Made by a program: the position numbers and the translations under genes. Below the pieces are notes generated by a model that did no database searches, had not been told where the DNA came from, and worked only from the letters and a program-made list of their open reading frames with translations. 33,069 bases of DNA from an uncultured Bacteroidales bacterium (lineage in GTDB: Bacteria > Bacteroidota > Bacteroidia > Bacteroidales > WCHB1-69): positions 1-33,069 of the forward strand of contig ONHS01000044.1 in NCBI GenBank assembly GCA_900317715.1, read 5' to 3'. Shown piece after piece: positions 24,107-31,531 of the stretch (position 1 is its first letter; each line of letters starts with the position of its first letter).

Positions 24107-25192
24107 ATGGGAAAGCGTGTGCTGATAGCGATGAGTGGTGGCATCGACAGCAGTGTGGCTGCGATGCTGCTCATGGAGCAGGGTTACGAACTGGTCGGCG
24201 TGACCTTCCGGACCTTCGACCAGATTACCGAGAGCTGTCTCGCCCGCGAGAAGGGCTGCTGTTCCGTGGATGCCATCTTCGAAGCGAAACACCTGGCCGA
24301 GAAACTCGGCTTCGAACACCATATCCTGGATGTCCGCGACCTCTTCAAGAGAACGGTCATCCAGGATTTTATTGACCAATACATGCAGTGCCGTACGCCT
24401 AATCCCTGCGTGCTCTGCAATCCTATCATCAAGTGGGGTAGGGTGTTAGAGATGGCGGATGAGTTAGGATGCGACTACATCGCAACAGGTCATTACGCGC
24501 GTATTGCGCAAGATAACGATCGTTTTTACCTCCAAAAAGGCGTTGACACCCAGAAAGATCAGACCTACTTCCTTTGGAAATTGACCTCCGAGATGTTGAG
24601 CCGAACCCTCTTCCCGTTGGGTGGCTTGACCAAGCAGGAGGTGCGGCAGATTGCGGCGGACCACGGCTTTGTGAAGTTGTCTCAAAAGAAGGAGAGCGAA
24701 GAGATCTGTTTCGTGACGGATGACGATTATCGCCATTTCCTGCAGGATGAAGTCCCAGATTTGCAGGAACGTATGCCGGTGGGCGACTTTGTGACCACAG
24801 ATGGCAAAGTGGTGGGAAAACATCAAGGATTGTACAATTACACGGTGGGTCAGCGCAAGGGCTTGGGCATCGCGCTCGGCGAACCTGCGTATGTGGTGGC
24901 GTTGCAGCCTGACACAAACCGCGTGGTGCTTGGGAAACGCGAAGATTTGCAGCATACCCGCTGTGTGGTCTCCGATCTGAATTTGACAAAATCCCCTGAA
25001 TTTGAAGATGGCGTTCAAGTAACGTGCCGCTCCCGCTACCGCAGTGCCGGAACACCTGCCCGTCTCTTTCATTTGGACGATGGCCGTGTGGAAGTCGTTT
25101 TCGATGAGCCCGTTTTTGCGGTCACGCCAGGGCAGAGTGCCGTTTTCTACGATGGTGAAGATCTGATTGGCGGTGGGATTATTGAATCATAA
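24107..25192 (+). CDS. mnmA: tRNA-specific 2-thiouridylase MnmA
   Basis: A 361-residue enzyme that activates U34 of Lys, Glu and Gln tRNAs with ATP and installs 2-thiouridine. The PP-loop SGGIDSS is at residues 10-16. The catalytic cysteines are C101 (PNPCVLCNPIIKWG) and C201 (KKESEEICFV), and DQTYFLW and the C-terminal beta-barrel region with YTVGQRKGLGI are present. An early CxxxxxxCC cluster (C44, C51, C52) is additional. Bacteroidota often carry two mnmA paralogues; which one this is cannot be told here. It follows the secreted protease by 19 bp and precedes the deacetylase-like gene by 21 bp, so it may be read from the protease promoter. Confidence 0.94.
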   Translation: MGKRVLIAMSGGIDSSVAAMLLMEQGYELVGVTFRTFDQITESCLAREKGCCSVDAIFEAKHLAEKLGFEHHILDVRDLFKRTVIQDFIDQYMQCRTPNPCVLCNPIIKWGRVLEMADELGCDYIATGHYARIAQDNDRFYLQKGVDTQKDQTYFLWKLTSEMLSRTLFPLGGLTKQEVRQIAADHGFVKLSQKKESEEICFVTDDDYRHFLQDEVPDLQERMPVGDFVTTDGKVVGKHQGLYNYTVGQRKGLGIALGEPAYVVALQPDTNRVVLGKREDLQHTRCVVSDLNLTKSPEFEDGVQVTCRSRYRSAGTPARLFHLDDGRVEVVFDEPVFAVTPGQSAVFYDGEDLIGGGIIES

Positions 25193-25213
25193 CCTTCTGA
25201 AAATTGAAATGTT

Positions 25214-26509
25214 ATGATTAGCCAGAACGCCATTAACTATACCTTCCAACAACTTCTCAAAGTCGCACTGCCCGACTTCGATTCCTCGTTTTTTACCATA
25301 GAAGCTTCGGAATCAGAGTATTGCATCCATTTTGGACAAAGCTCGATTACGATGCCCAAAATGAATGAAACGCAATGGCAAGCCTTCTTGAAGGGGGAAA
25401 TGCAGCCGTGGGTTAATGAAGGAAGAACAGAACCGATCCCGTTGTTTGGTCCTGAGGATAATCCATTTGATATTATCACGCCCTCTTTTGCGTTTTTGTC
25501 GCGTTACGAGGAGTTTTATGCGCAGAAATCGGATGCTTACGGGCGATTCCCTTATCAAGACAGCCTCGCACAGAAGTATGGTTTAGTGGAAATCCCCATT
25601 GTGGATGAATACGCGATGATTTTGCGTAGGAACTTATGTGCCTGTTCTCCAGAAACTTTCACGCCCACACCTCGCAAACCTAAGGTTGTGCCCACGCACG
25701 ACATCGATTTGCTTTATCGATTTGATACACCATTCCAAGCGTTGAAATCCATTTTCGGTCGTGATTTGCTGATTAACCGAGATATGACAATGGTGCGGAA
25801 ATCGTTTAAGGAGTACCGCGCATGGAAAGAGGACATCTTTCAAGACCCATATATTCAATCTATCATAGAATTTGCCAAGTTGGAACACGCTGCCGGTTTG
25901 GAGCCTGTTTTCTTCTTCAAAAGTTTAGTGGAGGGCGATGAGGATTTCACTTACGATATTCGTGATGTGAGGATGTTGCAGATATGGAAGGAAATCAGGC
26001 AGAATGGCGGTGTTATCGGCCTGCACGGCAGTCTCGAAAGTGCTGACAAGGCTGGAAGATTACGTTTGGAGCGTCAGCGGCTAGAAACCGAATTTGGGCC
26101 TTTGTCGGAGGATGTTACATCCGTACGACAACATTATCTGCGCGCCCACTTCACCGGCACGCCCAACTCTCTGGATTTTTGGCAAGAAGCGGGCACTCCC
26201 GACGACTACACCCTCGGCTTCGCCGAACGGTGCGGATTCCGCTGCGGCACCTGCCACCCTTATCCGCTATACGACGTGCGCCACGACAGGGTTACCGACA
26301 TTATCGAGCACCCGCTCATCGTCATGGACGGCACCCTCTTCGACTACATGAAACTCTCCGTAGAGGATGCCCGCGCCCTGACGCAACGGCTGAAACATCG
26401 TTGCCTCGACGTCGAGGGCGATTTCGTATTTCTCTGGCACAACCACACCACGACGCGGGAGTTTAGGCCGTATTTCGAGGAGGTGTACATGCCGTTAGTT
26501 AGCAGTTAG
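25214..26509 (+). CDS. Polysaccharide deacetylase-like protein of Bacteroidota
   Basis: A 431-residue protein without a signal peptide. Residues about 1-150 match the N-terminal region often seen in Bacteroidota polysaccharide deacetylase-like proteins. From about 155 a NodB-like barrel is suggested by VPTHDIDLL (metal-binding HD), GLHGSLES, HYLR and the C-terminal FLWHNH. These features fit a metal-dependent carbohydrate esterase, but I cannot confirm all ligands. A glycosyltransferase follows, which fits a surface-polysaccharide role. The 5' two thirds are AT-richer, while from about 26130 the gene turns GC-rich with GAC/ACC/CTC codons, as in a mosaic. The final residues (LVSS) and stop are translated from a GTTAGCA array. 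Confidence 0.72.
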   Translation: MISQNAINYTFQQLLKVALPDFDSSFFTIEASESEYCIHFGQSSITMPKMNETQWQAFLKGEMQPWVNEGRTEPIPLFGPEDNPFDIITPSFAFLSRYEEFYAQKSDAYGRFPYQDSLAQKYGLVEIPIVDEYAMILRRNLCACSPETFTPTPRKPKVVPTHDIDLLYRFDTPFQALKSIFGRDLLINRDMTMVRKSFKEYRAWKEDIFQDPYIQSIIEFAKLEHAAGLEPVFFFKSLVEGDEDFTYDIRDVRMLQIWKEIRQNGGVIGLHGSLESADKAGRLRLERQRLETEFGPLSEDVTSVRQHYLRAHFTGTPNSLDFWQEAGTPDDYTLGFAERCGFRCGTCHPYPLYDVRHDRVTDIIEHPLIVMDGTLFDYMKLSVEDARALTQRLKHRCLDVEGDFVFLWHNHTTTREFRPYFEEVYMPLVSS

Positions 26510-26532
26510 TAGTTAGTAGTTAGCAGTTGGTG
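26494..26532. repeat. Heptamer array (GTTAGCA type) spanning the deacetylase stop
   Basis: GTTA, then GTTAGCA, GTTAGTA, GTTAGTA, GTTAGCA, GTTGGTG. The stop codon (26507-26509) lies in the second full unit. It uses the same word as the array after thiL, and the same kind of REP-like element follows. Confidence 0.92.
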
Positions 26533-26549
26533 GGGAACGGAAAGCCCTT

Positions 26550-26630
26550 ATATTATAAAACTTCTTCCTTGAGCAGCCCCGTAGGGGCAAAAGCTCGGTA
26601 GCCAGGGGTGAGCGATAGCGAAACCCCTGG
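26550..26630. repeat. Composite REP-like element, copy B
   Basis: TATATTA-like start, core CTTCCTTGAGCAGCC, stem 1 GCCCC/GGGGC (26576-26588), GTAG (26598-26601), stem 2 CCAGGGGT/ACCCCTGG (26602-26630). The order of parts is the same as in copy A, including the preceding GTTAGCA array and the following GATGA array. Confidence 0.78.
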
Positions 26631-26636
26631 AACGGA

Positions 26637-26812
26637 TGGCGATGAATGATGGGATGATACGATGAATGATGCGATGAAAAACGATGAATGATATGATGAA
26701 ACGATGAATGATACGATGATGCGATGATATGATGATGCGATGAAAAACGATGAAACGATGAATGATGCGATGAAACGAAGAAAAACGATGAAACGATGAA
26801 TGGACGATGAAA
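26637..26812. repeat. Long GATGA-rich array running into the glycosyltransferase start
   Basis: About 170 bp of irregular CGATGA, GATGAAT, GATGATGCGATGA and GATGAAAAAC words end at the ATG at 26807. The array is dense in ATGA start/stop overlaps. The 297-bp spacer between the deacetylase and glycosyltransferase genes is filled by this array, REP copy B and the heptamer array. No gene or TAnnTTTG promoter is seen in it. Confidence 0.8.
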
Positions 26813-27727
26813 ATAGTACATGTAATATCAAACGAGAACGATAAAATCCGGGTGGAGCGTGTGACGCGTTTTATGCCCGAGGGATTTGAGCACCAGTATG
26901 TCACGCCGGCGGAAATTGGGTCGGCGGAGGGCGATGTCATTCACGCGCACCGATGGTTCGAGTGCGGGCAGGCGGCGGCGAAGTATGCGGCGGCGAAGGG
27001 TGTGCCATACGTGGTGGAGGTGATGCAAAGCGACCTGGATGCGTACCATAAACTGTTCGTGTTCAGCAAGAGGGGAGCGGAGAATGTGCTTGCCGAAGCG
27101 GCGCGGGTGGTCTTCACCAGCCAGTCGCAGCAGGATTTTTTGGCGCAGCATTTGCCTTCCAAAACCGCTGACACCGTCTTCTTCCATTCCATGATGTTGT
27201 TGGAGGCTTTGGATCCGTTTTGGATGGACAACCTCCATATACATCCGCCTACCGCATTGGTACACATTAAGTTACTGTACATTGGACCTTCGGATTCCCA
27301 TCATCATTTGGATGCGGTGCATCATGCCATGAAAAAGCTGCAGCGCAGGAACTACGATGTCACCCTGACTGTTGTGGACGATTTGGCTAATGAAGAACTT
27401 CTCGAAGTTTACCGCAATCATGATATTTTCTTGCAGTTGGATGAGAAAACGCCTTCCACACAGCGTTTTGCGGAGGCTTTGTCGCAAGGTTTGCCGGTGC
27501 TCTATGCGCCCGATAGCGTTTGTGACGGCATCTTCAAAGAGGGGCAGGCAGGTTACGCTGTGAATCCGAAGAGTTCGGACGATATAGCCCGCACCATTCT
27601 GAATGTCAGTGATTTGTTCGGAACGATAGAACAGCATATCAGTCGGCTGCATCCGCTGAGCCAATTCGATGGCAAGGAGCAGGCGTCGCATTATGAACAT
27701 CTGTATGAAAATGTGAGACATATCTAA
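26807..27727 (+). CDS. Short GT-B glycosyltransferase (GT4-like)
   Basis: A 306-residue protein, about 60-70 residues shorter than typical GT4 enzymes. The N-terminal half (HVISNEN, VIHAHRWFECGQAAAKYAAAKGVPYVVEVMQSD) has a GT-B acceptor-side pattern. The C-terminal half has LLYIGPSDSHHHLDAV, then PSTQRFAEALSQGLPVLY and EGQAGYAVNP, matching the nucleotide-sugar donor site of GT4. The usual E-x7-E is partly kept. No transmembrane segment is seen, so it is cytoplasmic or peripheral. The donor and acceptor are unknown. The start at 26807 is the last ATG of a GATGA-rich repeat; the MKIVHVIS N-terminus is typical, which supports it. Confidence 0.78.
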   Translation: MKIVHVISNENDKIRVERVTRFMPEGFEHQYVTPAEIGSAEGDVIHAHRWFECGQAAAKYAAAKGVPYVVEVMQSDLDAYHKLFVFSKRGAENVLAEAARVVFTSQSQQDFLAQHLPSKTADTVFFHSMMLLEALDPFWMDNLHIHPPTALVHIKLLYIGPSDSHHHLDAVHHAMKKLQRRNYDVTLTVVDDLANEELLEVYRNHDIFLQLDEKTPSTQRFAEALSQGLPVLYAPDSVCDGIFKEGQAGYAVNPKSSDDIARTILNVSDLFGTIEQHISRLHPLSQFDGKEQASHYEHLYENVRHI

Positions 27728-27735
27728 AAAAAGAT

Positions 27736-27743
27736 TATCTTTG
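27736..27743 (+). promoter_or_regulatory. Bacteroidetes -7 promoter element of the second FISUMP gene
   Basis: TATCTTTG is an exact TAnnTTTG match, 34 bp before the ATG at 27778. The -33 region lies in the end of the glycosyltransferase gene and is weak. Confidence 0.7.
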
Positions 27744-27777
27744 CAAGTTTTTTGAAGTATAATCGATTCCGAAAAAA

Positions 27778-28596
27778 ATGATGAAAAAATACTGGTTGTT
27801 AAGTCTTTTATTCGTGTTGGTAATCGGCGGATGGGCGCAAGTGGCCGAAGACGGAAAGTCTTGTCCCGGAATTCCTTCTGTGACCGACCACGAGGGGAAT
27901 GTTTACCATACTGTGCAAATTGGTGAGCAATGTTGGACACGTGAGAATATGCGCGCTACAACTTCCCCGACCACAGGTACTTGCATCGTCAATAATGATA
28001 CGAAAGTGTTTAGCTTTTCAGGAAAAATCGCCCGTTGGTATAATAATGATTCACTGGCGTATGCTAAGTACGGCTTGCTTTACAATTGGAATGCCGCTAT
28101 GGATACGTTCAACGTGAAATTTGGTGAGCTGAGTATGGAAAAGTCTGGAATGACTGCGGTGCAACTGCCTAAGGACGTGCGTCGCAGAGGCATTTGTCCG
28201 AAAGGCTGGCATGTTCCGAATGATGCGGATTGGGCGGAACTGGAGCTCACCGTTGGCATTTGTACACAGGAGGAGGTCTTCGATGATTCTGAGGCTTGGC
28301 GCGGTCGGAATTCCGTTGTGCTGGCGGGTGGCAGCGACTGGAACAGTTCGGAAGACCCCGGTGCCCCTGGCAATTACTCCCCCGATCGCAACAAAACGGG
28401 TTTCACTGCCTTGCCGGGCGGCTATTTCCGTGAGAGCAACTTTGGAAATATTCAATACGATGCTGTCTTTTGGACAGCTACGCAAAAGGATAACGACGAG
28501 GCCTATTACCGTTACCTGTATTTCAATAGACATAGTCTCGGTCGTACGGAATATGGCAAGTATTACGGTTTCTCCGTGCGTTGTGTCAAAGACTAA
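27778..28596 (+). CDS. FISUMP-domain exported protein
   Basis: A 272-residue protein with a Sec signal peptide (residues 1-21, ending WAQ) and no lipobox. The mature part matches the FISUMP (Fibrobacter succinogenes major paralogous) domain: VTDHEGNVYHTVQIGEQCWTRENMR, YGLLYNWNAAM, GICPKGWHVPNDADWAELE, GFTALPGGYF, FWTAT and YGFSVRCVKD. The function is unknown; these proteins are abundant at the surface of Bacteroidota and Fibrobacteres. The ATG at 27781 is an equal alternative start. It has its own promoter. tpiA follows after 47 bp without a clear terminator, so read-through into tpiA is possible. Confidence 0.88.
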   Translation: MMKKYWLLSLLFVLVIGGWAQVAEDGKSCPGIPSVTDHEGNVYHTVQIGEQCWTRENMRATTSPTTGTCIVNNDTKVFSFSGKIARWYNNDSLAYAKYGLLYNWNAAMDTFNVKFGELSMEKSGMTAVQLPKDVRRRGICPKGWHVPNDADWAELELTVGICTQEEVFDDSEAWRGRNSVVLAGGSDWNSSEDPGAPGNYSPDRNKTGFTALPGGYFRESNFGNIQYDAVFWTATQKDNDEAYYRYLYFNRHSLGRTEYGKYYGFSVRCVKD

Positions 28597-28643
28597 TCTT
28601 TTTATGCAATAAGAAGAAAATCAAACAATTAAATATTAATATT

Positions 28644-29429
28644 ATGGCAAAACCTAAAATTGTTATCGGTAACTGGAAAATGAACAAGGACTTCGAAGAA
28701 GCCGAAGACCTTATTACCAATATTGAAGAACAACTGGCTGATTATCAGCTTCAAACTGAGGTGGTTCTCTGTCCGCCCGCTATTTATGCCGAGCTGGTCA
28801 CCGACCATGCCAGCGATGAAGGCAGCCAATTTTATGCTGGTTTGCAGAATGTGAGCGAGTTCGAGAACGGTGCCTATACAGGTGAAGTTTCCGCTGAAAT
28901 GCTCGCTTCCATGGAAGTCGATTTCTGCATCGTGGGTCACTCCGAACGCCGTAAATATTTCGGCGAAACGGACGAAATCGTGTTGAAGAAGATGCATCGT
29001 CTGCTTGACAACAGCATCGTTCCCGTGATGTGCTGCGGCGAGACGCTTGAAGAGCGCAAGGCTGGCAAACATTTCGAGGTGGTACAGAAACAGATCGAGG
29101 CTACGATTTGCACCCTCACTCCTGAAGAGCTGGAGCGCACCATGATTGCTTACGAACCCATTTGGGCCATCGGCACTGGCGAAACTGCCACTCCCGCACA
29201 GGCACAGGAAATGCTGAAGTTCATCCGTTCGCTCATTGAGAAGAAGTTCGGCACTGAGCTCGCCGTTTATACCTATATTTTATATGGTGGCAGCTGCAAC
29301 GGCAAAAACGCCCTCGAACTCTTCAGTCAACCCGACGTGGATGGCGGCCTGATCGGCGGTGCATCCCTCAAAGCCGATGAGTTCTTCAAAATTATTGAAG
29401 CAGCGGAAACGGTGATTAAGGAGAATTAG
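28644..29429 (+). CDS. tpiA: Triosephosphate isomerase
   Basis: A 261-residue TIM-barrel enzyme that interconverts glyceraldehyde-3-phosphate and dihydroxyacetone phosphate. Substrate-binding N10 and K12 are in GNWKMNK, the catalytic histidine is in VGHSERRKYFGE, the catalytic glutamate is in AYEPIWAIGTG, and the phosphate-binding ends LYGGSCNGKNA and GLIGGASL are intact. The ATG at 28644 starts the normal MAKPKIVIGNWKMN; the frame is open upstream to 28581 but that overlaps the previous gene. The stop is followed at once by a TTTAGAG heptamer array. Confidence 0.97.
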   Translation: MAKPKIVIGNWKMNKDFEEAEDLITNIEEQLADYQLQTEVVLCPPAIYAELVTDHASDEGSQFYAGLQNVSEFENGAYTGEVSAEMLASMEVDFCIVGHSERRKYFGETDEIVLKKMHRLLDNSIVPVMCCGETLEERKAGKHFEVVQKQIEATICTLTPEELERTMIAYEPIWAIGTGETATPAQAQEMLKFIRSLIEKKFGTELAVYTYILYGGSCNGKNALELFSQPDVDGGLIGGASLKADEFFKIIEAAETVIKEN

Positions 29430-29464
29430 TTTAGAGTTTAGGGTTTAGGGTTTAGAGTTTAGAG
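29430..29464. repeat. Heptamer array (TTTAGGG type), left arm, at the tpiA stop
   Basis: TTTAGAG, TTTAGGG, TTTAGGG, TTTAGAG, TTTAGAG start directly after the tpiA TAG. They are largely complementary to the TTAAACC units at 29484-29511. Confidence 0.92.
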
Positions 29465-29483
29465 TGATAATTACCCCAAAATT

Positions 29484-29511
29484 CTAAACCTTAAACCATA
29501 AACCTTAAACC
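29484..29511. repeat. Heptamer array (TTAAACC type), right arm
   Basis: CTAAACC, TTAAACC, ATAAACC, TTAAACC. It is the inverted partner of the array at 29430, with a 19-bp spacer between them. The pair could fold into an AT-rich hairpin between tpiA and the PorE-like gene. No other promoter or terminator is seen in this 95-bp spacer. Confidence 0.9.
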
Positions 29512-29524
29512 AACAAAAAATAAA

Positions 29525-31531
29525 ATGAATAGATTTTCGCTGATAATATTCGTACTATGCTTCGCGCTATCCTGCGTCTCCTACGCGCAGGACGAGGATC
29601 CGTGTAAGCAGACGATGGACAAGAACAGCGAGAAAATCTACAAGAAAGCTCGCGATTTCCATAAGTCCGGCAAGAAAGATGAGGCTTACGAGCTGTATGA
29701 GGAAATTTTGGCGGAACATCCTGAATACCTGGATGTTAACTACTATTATGCCTTAGGTATCTATCTTCCGCTGAAGGATAACGATTTCTATTCCAAGAAG
29801 AAGGACAAGTCCGATGTGAAAAAGGCGTTGGCAGCATTCAACCGTATCTATGAGGTGTGTCCGCATTACAAGCCTGCGTGCATGTTTTATGCAGCGCAGA
29901 TAGCCTATTTCAACGAGTTTTTCCCTGATGCGGTGAAGTTTGCCCAAGTGGTTTTGGATAATCAGGATCTGTATGATGAAGAAAAGATTGCCAAAGCGCA
30001 GACCATTCTCAAAAAGTCCCCTTTCTACGACAATATTCTGAATAGTCCTGTGCCGTTCGATCCGAAGCCGGTGCCGAATATTTCGACCTCTGCGGATGAA
30101 TATCTCGGTGTTCTGTCCCCGGACGGGCATCTCTTTTACTTCACGCGCCGCAAGTATGTGGCTGACAATTCCCCGTTTGGGCAAGGCGGAAAGGTGCAGA
30201 AGGAGTTTTTCAGCTGCAGTAAGAAAAGAGGCGGTCAGTTCGGGGAAGGCGATGCGCTGCCTGCCCCCTTCAATAATGCGGAAGGAGAGGGGAGTCCCAC
30301 CATTACCATCACCAACGATCTGCTGATTTTTACGCAGCGGCATACGGTGAAATTGCAGGGTGGCAACTATCCCAACTATGACCTTTATTATTCTGAGTAT
30401 GACGGATTTGAGTGGTCGCAACCTAAACTGTTGCCTGGCAAGATCAATCGTAACGACAGCTGGGAGTCGCAGCCTTCGCTGAGCTCCGACGGCAAGTTGC
30501 TGTTCTTTGCCAGCGACCGTCCAGGTGGTTACGGCGGCTCCGACATCTGGTATTCTACCCGCAAGAGCGATGGTTCGTGGACAGATCCCGTCAATATGGG
30601 ACCGGCCATCAACACGTCGCGCAACGAACGGTCGCCGTTCCTCCATACCGACAGTAAGACTCTTTACTTCTCCTCCAACGGCCACGACGGTCTTGGCGGT
30701 CAGGACATTTTCTATTCCAAGATGGACAGCAAGCGGCAGTGGACCGCCCCGAAGAATATCGGCTATCCTATTAACACAGAGAATGATGAAGTTGATTTCT
30801 TCGTGAGCTTGGATGGTAAGACCGGCTATTTCTCGTCGAACAATTACGGCGACAAAGACTGGAACATTTACCAATTTGAGCTGTATGAGGAGGCCCGTCC
30901 GCACACGATGGTCATCGTGAAGGGCAAGGTGAGTGTGGATGAGGGTGATTTGGAGAATGCGGTAGTCGAGATTCGCGACACCAATGCCAATGTGGTTTCC
31001 ACGGGTATCGTGAGCGCGAATACCGGCCATTACGCGGTGGCTACGGAGGTACATCACGATAATCCTCAGCCGCTTATCCTGAATGTCAAAAAAGAGGGAT
31101 ATTCTTTTGATACACAGATTATTCAGCCGGAGGAAATCACGGAGGAGGTGATAGAAAAAGATGCGGAAGTGAAGGCGGTGGAGACCGGTAAGGTTTGTGA
31201 TTTGCGTGACATTTATTATGAAACCAACGACTTCAGTCTCACGCAGGAATCGAAGATGTTGTTGGCCCTTTTTATTGAGTTCCTGAAGGAAAATCCTACA
31301 GTAAAGGTGGAAATTCAGGGACATACGGACGATATTGGCCGCGATGCCGACAATCTGCGGTTGTCGGAGAACCGCGCCAAGTCGGTGTATGATTATGTGG
31401 TATCGCAGGGAATTCCTGCTAATCGATTGAGATACAAGGGATACGGTGAGTCGCAACCTATCGCTCCCAACACAACGGAGGAGGGGCGCGCCAAAAACCG
31501 TAGAACCGTTTTTCTGATTTATGAAAAATAG
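29525..31531 (+). CDS. PorE-like outer-membrane/peptidoglycan-associated protein (TPR, beta-propeller, CRD, OmpA)
   Basis: A 668-residue exported protein. Signal peptide about 1-21 with a cysteine at 17 (ALSC); this is not a canonical lipobox, so lipidation is uncertain. TPR-like helices span about 30-175, and PD40/WD40-like beta-propeller blades about 190-460 (YLGVLSPDGHLFYFTR, QPSLSSDGKLLFFASDRPGGYGGSDIWYS, KTLYFSSNGHDGLGGQDIFYS). A carboxypeptidase-regulatory-like domain spans about 465-540. A C-terminal OmpA domain (GHTDDIGRDADNLRLSENRAKSVYDYV, NRRTVF) binds peptidoglycan. This is the domain order of PorE, a Porphyromonas T9SS component. It fits with the T9SS-targeted protease in the same window. 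PorE-like paralogues of other function exist. It overlaps murC by 11 bp. Confidence 0.85.
   Translation: MNRFSLIIFVLCFALSCVSYAQDEDPCKQTMDKNSEKIYKKARDFHKSGKKDEAYELYEEILAEHPEYLDVNYYYALGIYLPLKDNDFYSKKKDKSDVKKALAAFNRIYEVCPHYKPACMFYAAQIAYFNEFFPDAVKFAQVVLDNQDLYDEEKIAKAQTILKKSPFYDNILNSPVPFDPKPVPNISTSADEYLGVLSPDGHLFYFTRRKYVADNSPFGQGGKVQKEFFSCSKKRGGQFGEGDALPAPFNNAEGEGSPTITITNDLLIFTQRHTVKLQGGNYPNYDLYYSEYDGFEWSQPKLLPGKINRNDSWESQPSLSSDGKLLFFASDRPGGYGGSDIWYSTRKSDGSWTDPVNMGPAINTSRNERSPFLHTDSKTLYFSSNGHDGLGGQDIFYSKMDSKRQWTAPKNIGYPINTENDEVDFFVSLDGKTGYFSSNNYGDKDWNIYQFELYEEARPHTMVIVKGKVSVDEGDLENAVVEIRDTNANVVSTGIVSANTGHYAVATEVHHDNPQPLILNVKKEGYSFDTQIIQPEEITEEVIEKDAEVKAVETGKVCDLRDIYYETNDFSLTQESKMLLALFIEFLKENPTVKVEIQGHTDDIGRDADNLRLSENRAKSVYDYVVSQGIPANRLRYKGYGESQPIAPNTTEEGRAKNRRTVFLIYEK

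Noticed and set aside
26548..26940. Small open frames on the minus strand in the GATGA/REP region
   Set aside because: They translate to low-complexity His/Ile/Ser-rich peptides made only of repeat DNA in several frames.
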